Under the pieces are notes generated by a model. That model made no database searches. It was given only the letters and a program-made list of their open reading frames with translations, and had not been told where the DNA came from. 14,476 bases of DNA from Deltaproteobacteria bacterium (GTDB taxonomy: Bacteria > Desulfobacterota > Desulfobacteria > Desulfobacterales > JAFDDL01): the NCBI GenBank assembly GCA_019310865.1, contig JAFDDL010000033.1:1-14476 (forward strand), given 5' to 3'. The position numbers and the translations under genes were made by a program. Shown piece by piece: positions 1 to 5,851 of this stretch (within the stretch, counting starts at the first letter, position 1; every line of letters starts with the position of its first letter).

Positions 1-1688
1 CAGATGATGGGAATCTCCAAGCAACTGGGATGCTGCACATCATGATATAGCGTAATTTCAGCAGTGCGCGCGTCCTTGCCGGATTCTTCAGCCACCACAC
101 CGCCGCTATTGTAGTTTTTTTGAAAGTACCAGGTGCCGGGGGGACTGATCAGCACGCGCAATCGGCTGCCCCTGGCGATTCGTCTGGAAAAAAACGGAAA
201 TTCGCCAAAAACATATGCATTGATTTCGCCCGGTTTTACCAACGTTTCTCGGCTGTTCGATTCTCTGTATCTGGCTCTCAGAAAATCCTGTGACAGCCGG
301 ATCTGCGTTCCATCCGCCAACACTTCAAACAAAACAACCTGAAAATCCGTATCCGGTACATTCATGGCGATCCATAGCTTCGCTTTGACAAAACCGGTAA
401 TTTCCTTTTCTTCTTCAAACACAGGGCTATGATATATCAGCCCGTTGTTTTTAAGACTGAGCACAAAACGCTGGTCTGTCAGGTAGTCGTCGGTCTGATT
501 CCGGGAGGGATCGATCGGATGGTCCAGGGGGTTGTAAACATAGCGGTCGGGGAGGGACTGCCCTGGTCTGTCGGTTTGCATTCCCCCTGCATTAAACACA
601 TCATGGGCCTTGCCGCAGCTTGAATTCAGGAAGTATTTTTGCGCTTTGGCCGGGATGTCGTCAAGACTGTCGGCATATTTCCACGCTTCGGCCCCCATCA
701 CATAATAGGTTATCCGTTTTTTTAGAAATTCCGGTTTGGGGCCGTTCTTCAGCGTCCAGTCGTACCATTTTTTATGCAACTGGTTGAGGTCCCGTTTGGA
801 TTTCTTGTGAAATTTCAAGCCGCCGACTTCCAACGCCGGGTTGCTTACACCGCCGTGGTCCCACGGACCGAGGAGTAAATAATGTTTTGTTTGTCCCGCA
901 GGCAAACCGTGGGTCATGTGCATCTGGAAATGTTTTACCGCAGCGGGTTGAGTATCGTCATAATGTCCGCTGATGGTCAAAATTGGTATGTCGATTTTTT
1001 TATATGCTTCAATCGTTAAATTTCTGTCACGATAAAATGAATCAACCGTCGGATGCCCAAGGACCGTCTGGAAAAACGCAGACGGAAAGCCGGCTATTTT
1101 GTCCAGCTGATTGAACGGCAGGTGGTTGGCTTCAAGCTCATCATAGATTCCCGTCCAAAAGGTTTCGTCACCACTGATGTTATCATTGGCGGTCCTGCCG
1201 GAAACCCCCACCCACCATTGAAACTCTTCTCCGATAAAAATATTTTTCAGCATCGGGGTTACCATTCCCGCGTAGGTGGCCGCCCCCGGTACGATGGACT
1301 TGAGGTGGGGTGGATAATGTTTCAATGTTGTCCACTGAATCCCCCCCAAAAAGGATGCCCCCCGCATGGCCACTTGGCCGTCACACCAGAGTTGTGCGGC
1401 AATCCATTCCACGACATCATAACCATCTAGTCCGTTTTCAAAGCCATCGAATTGGCCTTCGGAATTGCCGCGGCCCCGATTATCCACTGCCACGTAAACA
1501 TACCCGTGTTGGGCAAAGAACATCCCTCTATCATGCAGACTGTCTGCGATATACGGTGTGATTGAGAGGATGGCCGGGACGGGATTATTGTCTTTGGGCT
1601 TGTATAAATTCGCACTGAGAAGAATGCCGTCACGCATGGGAATTTTTACATCCCACGTAAAATCCACTGCTACATTGTTTTTTCCCAT
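1..1688 (-). CDS. CocE/NonD family (X-Pro dipeptidyl-peptidase S15-like) serine hydrolase, 3' end outside window
   Basis: The frame is open from an ATG at 1688 to the window edge, giving about 562 residues, so only the extreme C-terminus is missing. It reads as an alpha/beta hydrolase of the CocE/NonD type. Visible motifs are D-N-R-G-R-G-N-S-E-G near residues 69-78, the nucleophile elbow G-A-S-F-L-G with Ser112, G-H-Y-D with Asp244, and G-P-W-D-H-G with His278. These match the order and spacing of the Ser/Asp/His triad in cocaine esterase and alpha-amino-acid ester hydrolases. A beta-rich PepX_C-like domain starts near residue 415. No signal peptide is evident, so it is probably cytoplasmic. 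The start lies 6 nt after the CPBP stop and its AGGAG is about 15 nt upstream inside that gene, so translation is probably coupled. Family members hydrolyse esters or amides of diverse acyl compounds; the substrate here is unknown. Confidence 0.9.
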   Translation of the reverse strand, partial: MGKNNVAVDFTWDVKIPMRDGILLSANLYKPKDNNPVPAILSITPYIADSLHDRGMFFAQHGYVYVAVDNRGRGNSEGQFDGFENGLDGYDVVEWIAAQLWCDGQVAMRGASFLGGIQWTTLKHYPPHLKSIVPGAATYAGMVTPMLKNIFIGEEFQWWVGVSGRTANDNISGDETFWTGIYDELEANHLPFNQLDKIAGFPSAFFQTVLGHPTVDSFYRDRNLTIEAYKKIDIPILTISGHYDDTQPAAVKHFQMHMTHGLPAGQTKHYLLLGPWDHGGVSNPALEVGGLKFHKKSKRDLNQLHKKWYDWTLKNGPKPEFLKKRITYYVMGAEAWKYADSLDDIPAKAQKYFLNSSCGKAHDVFNAGGMQTDRPGQSLPDRYVYNPLDHPIDPSRNQTDDYLTDQRFVLSLKNNGLIYHSPVFEEEKEITGFVKAKLWIAMNVPDTDFQVVLFEVLADGTQIRLSQDFLRARYRESNSRETLVKPGEINAYVFGEFPFFSRRIARGSRLRVLISPPGTWYFQKNYNSGGVVAEESGKDARTAEITLYHDVQHPSCLEIPII

Positions 1689-1694
1689 TCGGTT

Positions 1695-2636
1695 TTACGG
1701 TTGCTCCTGCAAACATTTCCTTAAACCCAATCCGGCCCCAGCCAGCCAAATGATGACCAGGACGATTACAAGCTTTAGCAGGTTTAAAACATCAAACTGA
1801 AGAAAGATGGTATGGTTGTGGCCGATCATATCTCCTATGTAATTGCTTAAGCCATGGATCACGATGACCGGGATGAGGCTCCCGCCCAGCCGATTGAAAA
1901 AATAAGCCAGGATAATCGTATGCAGGGTCGTCCCTAGTATAAAATTGAGTTGTTGAACAAAGTATTCTCCATAGCTGGTGATATAGGGAATATCACGCGG
2001 GAAATGCCAGACCCCCCATAAGATGCCAAGCAGAACTGCGGCCGCCAGTGGTGTTTTCATTTTTCCTTGCAGATAGGGCAATGCGTATCCTCGCCACCCC
2101 CCTTCTTCCAACAAGCCGCCACAATCGAAAAACGCAGCCAGAACAAAAAAGAACACCATCAGCAAGGGGGCATCCACCCGTAGATTGGCCAGGGATATCT
2201 GGAAGGCCTCTCCCCCGGAAATAAAGGCATTATACGCAAGAAGTATTCCCAGGTAGGCCAGGGCGCCTGCCAAAATAATACCGTAGGTTTTCAGTGCGTC
2301 TTTTCTCTCAACGCCATCGCGCCATGGCTTGAAACGGCTGAAAAACAGGTGCAGGCCCTTTTTTCGGGTTGTATACCAGATCATGATCAGCCCGGCTACG
2401 GTGGGGGCTGCCGGAAACAGGATGGCCGGCGCCAATAGCGGATATTTAAACGTCAACGAGAGGGGAACAAATACACTGAAATGGTTTATTCCAAGATTTT
2501 TTTGTGCCTCATCGAATATCTGCGCAATATCCATGGGCGCGAATGTGAACATCCAGAATGCCGCCCCCATGGCAATGAATAGGGCAAGAACATAAAAAAT
2601 CCAGAACTGTTGCCGATGGATAAATTCCTTAATCAT
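1695..2636 (-). CDS. CPBP family intramembrane glutamic endopeptidase (CAAX protease/Abi-like)
   Basis: This is a 313-residue polytopic membrane protein with about eight hydrophobic segments, roughly at residues 10-32, 60-88, 115-138, 155-172, 195-211, 235-250, 252-270 and 285-305. All three CPBP motifs are present: E-E-x3-R at Glu177/Glu178/Arg182, a hydrophobic stretch ending in W-H at His211, and H-x3-N at His261/Asn265. Family members are inner-membrane proteases; bacterial ones are linked to bacteriocin processing or immunity and to membrane-protein maturation, but most have no known substrate. A GGGGGG tract 6-11 nt upstream of the ATG serves as ribosome binding site. It is the first gene of a two-gene operon with the CocE-type hydrolase. 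That pairing does not reveal its target, and a role in processing the adjacent enzymes is speculation. Confidence 0.9.
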   Translation of the reverse strand: MIKEFIHRQQFWIFYVLALFIAMGAAFWMFTFAPMDIAQIFDEAQKNLGINHFSVFVPLSLTFKYPLLAPAILFPAAPTVAGLIMIWYTTRKKGLHLFFSRFKPWRDGVERKDALKTYGIILAGALAYLGILLAYNAFISGGEAFQISLANLRVDAPLLMVFFFVLAAFFDCGGLLEEGGWRGYALPYLQGKMKTPLAAAVLLGILWGVWHFPRDIPYITSYGEYFVQQLNFILGTTLHTIILAYFFNRLGGSLIPVIVIHGLSNYIGDMIGHNHTIFLQFDVLNLLKLVIVLVIIWLAGAGLGLRKCLQEQP

Positions 2637-2704
2637 GGCTGACCCCCCAAATTCAAAGATACCGCTCTACCGAGCCGTGTTGCCTGTGGAAATGCTGATG
2701 GTAT

Positions 2705-2786
2705 TTAATAAGGCAAACGGTGGGGAAAAGTCAACATAAAAATGAACTTTTGTTACATATTTTTATAATATGAATATTTTTGTTAC
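2705..2786 (-). promoter_or_regulatory. Promoter of the CPBP-CocE operon with two upstream direct repeats
   Basis: On the minus strand, GTAACAAAA occurs at 2786-2778 and again at 2756-2748, 30 nt apart, with a small AT-rich palindrome between them (CATATT/AATATG arms at 2756-2761 and 2767-2772 on the plus strand). A -35 TTGACT follows at 2734-2729, then TATTAA at 2710-2705 (18-nt spacer, 4 of 6 consensus bases). The predicted transcript would start about 60 nt before the CPBP ATG. The same arrangement occurs at 14227-14305. Repeats just upstream of the -35 are typical activator sites, but the regulator is unknown. Confidence 0.55.
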
Positions 2787-3593
2787 TTATTTGCCTTTAA
2801 AGACCGGTTTCCTTTTTTCCAGGGCAGCGGAAATAGCCTCTTTGATGTCTTCCGAAATCAACGCCGCGGCATTTTTCTGTGCGACATATTTCAATCCAGC
2901 GTCCACGCCGTAATCCCGACTATAGAGTAGAACATCCTTGGTGCCTTGAATAGTGAGCGGTGCACAGGAGGCCACCTCTTGTGCCAGTTTCTCCGCCTCC
3001 AGGAAAAGTGCTTCTTTTGTATCCGAGATGCGGGTAACCAATCCCATCTGAAATGCCTCTTCAGCCGTAAAATCCCTTCCGGTGAGGGCCAACTCCCTGA
3101 ACCACCCGTGACCGATGATGTGCGGCAGCCGCTGCAGGGTTCCCAAGTCGGCAACAACCCCCATTTTGGCTTCCCGAATACTGAAAATCGCATTCCTCGA
3201 AGCGATGCGGATGTCGCAGGCGCTGATCAAATCGACCCCCGCGCCGAGGCAGTAACCGTGGACCGCTGCAATCACCGGCTTGGTGCACCGCTCGACGGCC
3301 GTCATGCTCATCTGGCCCCGCAATATTTCTTTTCGAAGCGACTCCCGGGTGTCCGCGGCCCCATCACCGGATAGGGAGCTCAATGTTGCCAGGTCGATAC
3401 CGGCGGTAAAACATCTGCCTTCCCCCTTGATGATCACCACCCATATGTCCGGATCACCGTTAATTTGGTTAAAAACATCTCGAATTTGGTCAAAACCGTC
3501 CAGTGCGATGGTATTCAACTTCTCGGGACGATCCATGGTCAGCCGGGCAATATGCCCATCGCGTTCAACTTTGATAAAGTCTTTTTCACTCAT
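2787..3593 (-). CDS. Enoyl-CoA hydratase/isomerase family protein, delta3,5-delta2,4-dienoyl-CoA isomerase-like
   Basis: This crotonase-fold protein has 268 residues. The oxyanion-hole segments are A-G-I-D-L near residues 64-68 and H-G-Y-C-L-G-A-G at 112-119. Asp121, Glu141 and Asp149 are spaced 20 and 8 residues apart, exactly as the active-site Asp/Glu/Asp of mammalian ECH1 (176, 196, 204), and the following G-T-L-Q-R-L-P also matches that subgroup. It therefore probably shifts conjugated double bonds in an unsaturated acyl-CoA, letting beta-oxidation proceed. The ATG at 3593 is chosen because AAAGGAGC sits just upstream; the frame stays open to 3752, but that stretch holds the promoter. 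No other beta-oxidation genes are in view. Plain enoyl-CoA hydratase activity is the alternative. Confidence 0.88.
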   Translation of the reverse strand: MSEKDFIKVERDGHIARLTMDRPEKLNTIALDGFDQIRDVFNQINGDPDIWVVIIKGEGRCFTAGIDLATLSSLSGDGAADTRESLRKEILRGQMSMTAVERCTKPVIAAVHGYCLGAGVDLISACDIRIASRNAIFSIREAKMGVVADLGTLQRLPHIIGHGWFRELALTGRDFTAEEAFQMGLVTRISDTKEALFLEAEKLAQEVASCAPLTIQGTKDVLLYSRDYGVDAGLKYVAQKNAAALISEDIKEAISAALEKRKPVFKGK

Positions 3594-3663
3594 TGGTTGC
3601 TCCTTTATGGTGTCACAACAGATTCGATTGATTGAGCCTAACACAACGGCAACAGGCAATTCA

Positions 3664-3706
3664 ACAAACATTATATTTATTTTACTTTGCAACACAATGT
3701 TTGTTA
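3664..3706 (-). promoter_or_regulatory. Promoter of the crotonase gene bracketed by a 10-bp inverted repeat
   Basis: AACAAACATT at 3664-3673 and its exact complement AATGTTTGTT at 3697-3706 are separated by 23 bp. On the minus strand a perfect TATAAT lies at 3676-3671 and overlaps one arm. A weak -35, TTGTGT at 3698-3693 (16-nt spacer), overlaps the other arm. Arms about 33 bp apart, roughly three helical turns, covering both promoter elements look like a repressor operator. The predicted leader is about 70 nt. Confidence 0.5.
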
Positions 3707-3752
3707 TACTAACGTCAGTTTCAGTTTTGTTTTGCGTTTTCCCATCGACCAT

Positions 3753-4007
3753 GACCCGACCCCGGCCAAATCACAAATATGGGCTCTTGGCGGTGTGCGG
3801 TAGGGCATTGACAAGGCTAAGCCTTGGGCATAAACTGGCCCGAAGAATAGGTTCCATAAAATGGCAGAAACTGTCTGTCAGCCCCAAATCTTAAGACAGT
3901 GGAGGCATTGCCTTTACCGGCGTGATCACGGCTTAACCCCAAACCAGGCTCGCCGGAAGGTTATGGCGGTTGAGCCGCTAAAAACGAGCCAATCCTGCCA
4001 TACGGGC
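3753..4007. other. Non-coding stretch of unclear origin, probably decayed DNA
   Basis: No convincing gene is present in either direction between the crotonase promoter region and the broken binding-protein gene. The stretch is rich in short inverted repeats: AAGGC-TAA-GCCTT at about 3814-3826, ACTGTCT/AGACAGT arms near 3869-3901, a perfect 10-bp palindrome CGTGATCACG at 3921-3930, and the larger hairpin at 3930-3976. This density suggests the end of a mobile or repetitive element, but no transposase or terminal repeat can be named. Confidence 0.4.
3930..3976. repeat. Imperfect long hairpin with RYYYAAC/GTTRRRY-type ends
   Basis: GGCTTAACC (3930-3938) pairs with GGTTGAGCC (3968-3976) over 9 bp with one G-U wobble. 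A second stem, CCAAACC (3939-3945) against GGTTATGG (3959-3966), follows with bulged C3967 and T3961 on one arm and one A-A mismatch. The ends GCTTAAC and GTTGAGC satisfy the integron attC core consensus, and bulges on one arm are an attC trait. At about 45 nt it is shorter than normal attC sites, and no integrase or cassette array is visible. No T-tract follows on either strand, so it is not a standard terminator. Confidence 0.35.
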
Positions 4008-4414
4008 TCAACGGGGAAAACCTGAAGCATAGCAGAGGAAAAAATGGTCCAGCGAATTGAAAAAGGTCTTTGCGGTATCTGCCCTGCCGGTTGCGGGATC
4101 AAGGCCGTTGGCTCTAAGCGTTGAGCAGACATTCTGGAACTCTTGCCATGTTTTTGGCTCTTGCGGTTTGTATTTTTTAAATATTTTTACGTTATACCAT
4201 ACGCCGTTTAACATTTGCATACCCAGAGGCACCGCATAGGCATTGCCATTAAAGCACATGGTATTTCTAATATTTTCGGGAAAGATTTCATCCGCCTGTA
4301 CATCATACCATTTCGAGAAACAGTATTTTTTTCTTCTTTGTGATTATTAACCCAGAGGATCACTGAACCGGAAAACACTATGAGTATCAGTATAATAACA
4401 AATATGCTTTTCAT
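4008..4414 (-). pseudogene. Remnant of a family 1 extracellular solute-binding protein gene (sugar ABC transporter type)
   Basis: An ATG at 4414 begins a typical signal sequence (M-K-S-I-F-V-I-I-L-I-L-I-V-F-S). After about 29 codons the frame changes at an A7 run (4326-4332). The other frame then reads W-Y-D-V-Q-A-D-E-I-F, N-G-N-A-Y-A-V-P-L, G-V-W-Y-N-V-K-I-F and P-K-T-W-Q-E-F, the recognisable middle of a family 1 solute-binding protein, until a TGA at 4008. Adding one A to the run would join the frames, but even then only about 130 of the usual 400 or more residues would exist: most of the N-terminal lobe and everything after the P-K-T-W region are gone. The start has no clear ribosome binding site, and no permease or ATPase genes are adjacent. 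It is a decayed fragment, not a functional transporter gene. Confidence 0.75.
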
Positions 4415-4446
4415 GGGAATTTCCCGATTCAGTGCCTCAACTAAAC

Positions 4447-5739
4447 TTACTTATTTTTTTGCCGTTTTTTTTCGGACACATTCAGCTTTTCAACAAGCCA
4501 GTTAACCATATGTGGTTTGGCAACCGGCATGTAACACGGCGCACAGTGATGTCCCTGGCCTAGTACCCAGGTTTCGCTGTTAGCCGCAGCCTTTTCCACC
4601 AATTCGATATCCTCTTCCGACACAACCGCATCGTTGGTGCTGTGAACAATTAGCAAGGGTGTCTGAATGGTTTCTTTTCCTGTGCCGACAACACCTTGAG
4701 ATATAAGGGAGAATTCACTGGACAGTCGTAACATCGCCTCTCTTTGCCCGGCATTGCTCTCGTCTGGTTTATCAAATATAGCCGGATCAAATCCCATACT
4801 TCGAATTGTCGAGTAAACCATGGCGCCAGGAGCAGAGTGCAGCACAGAACGCATTGCTTCCGGAGTGACCTGAAAAGCCGAATGAACTATTCCGCAGTGA
4901 TCAACTACAGCCTTTAAACGTTTCTCATCCGCGGCCATTCTAATGGCGTAGTATCCCCCAAAACTTCCAGCAAACATACCGATGCGGTTAAAATCATATT
5001 CACCACCGGCCTCGAAATAATCCAAAATGCGCTTGTGCAACTTGTGAGAGTCCGGCCGTAGCAACCAATCCGTACTTTCACCGGTGCCAGCCAGGTCGAA
5101 AGCCGCAACTGCAATACCTTTGGGGACTAGTGACTGTGCGGTATCCTTACACCCTTCCTTGGAACCGTCGATACCGCCTGTGCAAAGTACCAACCCCGGT
5201 TTCTCAACCCCTTTTGGTTTGTATAGGTGAACGATGATTTGTTTTCCTTCAAAAGGAACCTTTACGACTTCAAATGGATAGGCCAGATACTGATTCATCT
5301 TTAAGGCGAGATCGCGGAAACGGATAAAGGACTTTCGCTCAGAAGGTGAATAATTACCGGGTAAATACCCCCTGCTATATACAGATATCGCCTTTTCGTA
5401 GTTTGTTAACGCCTCTTGGATTTTGTTTACTTTTGCGAGCTTATCACCCAGAGCTTCGTAATTGTCCCCTACAAGCCGCCATTCGTATGACCACACACCC
5501 GGTCCATCACCCTCGATGTGCTTGATTTTCGCAAGGGTCGTTTCAATAGTCTCTCGATCACCAGTCGTGAGAATCAGCCCTTCAATGCGGCCCCCTGCGA
5601 CCAGCAGTTCACCTTTCAGGGACATCATCTGGGCATTTACCCGGGGCGACAAAAGAACAAGTGCAAGGAACACGACAGTTACAATATAACTTACGATCCC
5701 AAGTTTCTCGAAGTGAAGTTTCCATTTTCTATTAAACAT
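4447..5739 (-). CDS. Exported alpha/beta hydrolase, FrsA/2,6-dihydroxypseudooxynicotine hydrolase-like
   Basis: This protein has 430 residues. A hydrophobic segment at about residues 16-31 ends in V-N-A before Gln37, a plausible signal peptidase I site, so the enzyme is probably periplasmic. Residues 65-155 look helical, as in the cap of FrsA/DHPON-type hydrolases. C-T-G-G-I-D-G-S-K-E-G at 186-196 resembles the oxyanion loop of that group. The nucleophile elbow is A-G-S-F-G-G (Ser259), the acid is probably Asp370 in H-S-T-N-D, and the base is His397 or His398 in G-Q-G-H-H. AGGAG about 6 nt before the ATG supports the start. It lies 112 nt downstream of the TonB receptor on the same strand and may be co-transcribed. 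Next to a ligand-sensing receptor, a role in hydrolysing the imported compound, such as an ester siderophore, is reasonable but unproven. Confidence 0.85.
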   Translation of the reverse strand: MFNRKWKLHFEKLGIVSYIVTVVFLALVLLSPRVNAQMMSLKGELLVAGGRIEGLILTTGDRETIETTLAKIKHIEGDGPGVWSYEWRLVGDNYEALGDKLAKVNKIQEALTNYEKAISVYSRGYLPGNYSPSERKSFIRFRDLALKMNQYLAYPFEVVKVPFEGKQIIVHLYKPKGVEKPGLVLCTGGIDGSKEGCKDTAQSLVPKGIAVAAFDLAGTGESTDWLLRPDSHKLHKRILDYFEAGGEYDFNRIGMFAGSFGGYYAIRMAADEKRLKAVVDHCGIVHSAFQVTPEAMRSVLHSAPGAMVYSTIRSMGFDPAIFDKPDESNAGQREAMLRLSSEFSLISQGVVGTGKETIQTPLLIVHSTNDAVVSEEDIELVEKAAANSETWVLGQGHHCAPCYMPVAKPHMVNWLVEKLNVSEKKRQKNK

Positions 5740-5772
5740 AACATCTCCTAACTATTTGATTCATGATAACAA

Positions 5773-5815
5773 TTAAACGTTTTTCATCTGCGGCCATTCT
5801 GATGGCATAGTATCC
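5773..5815 (-). pseudogene. 43-bp remnant of a second copy of the exported hydrolase gene
   Basis: This segment matches 4914-4956 inside the adjacent hydrolase gene at 39 of 43 bases. Read in the hydrolase frame both encode G-Y-Y-A-I-R-M-A-A-D-E-K-R-L. The four differences (TAT/TAC, ATC/ATT, GCA/GCG, GAA/GAG) are all silent third-position changes. The piece is therefore a scar of a diverged paralogue that was under coding constraint, not a random repeat. It lies between the receptor stop and the hydrolase start. Confidence 0.7.
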
Positions 5816-5836
5816 ACACTGGCCAATACCAGTGTG
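5815..5836. terminator. Stem-loop after the TonB receptor gene, no T-tract
   Basis: CACACTGG (5815-5822) and CCAGTGTG (5829-5836) form a perfect 8-bp stem with a 6-nt loop, starting 15 nt past the receptor stop codon. It lacks the run of T expected of an intrinsic terminator on the minus strand, so it may act as an mRNA-stabilising or attenuating hairpin between receptor and hydrolase rather than a full stop. Confidence 0.4.
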
Positions 5837-5851
5837 ATGCCGATAAAAATG

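Noticed and set aside
2946..3374. Plus-strand open frame opposite the crotonase gene
   Set aside because: It is the antisense shadow of a well-conserved coding region and shows no family motifs of its own.
3594..3752. In-frame upstream extension of the crotonase by 53 residues
   Set aside because: The extension has no family similarity and covers the TATAAT and inverted repeat, while the ATG at 3593 has a strong AAAGGAGC site and begins where crotonases normally begin.
3926..4132. Minus-strand 68-residue reading frame in the hairpin-rich stretch
   Set aside because: It overlaps the solute-binding protein remnant in another frame, has no recognisable domain and is better explained by decayed DNA.
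5815..5836. Strong intrinsic terminator after the receptor gene
   Set aside because: The 8-bp stem is perfect but no T-run follows on the minus strand, so it is listed only as a low-confidence stem-loop.
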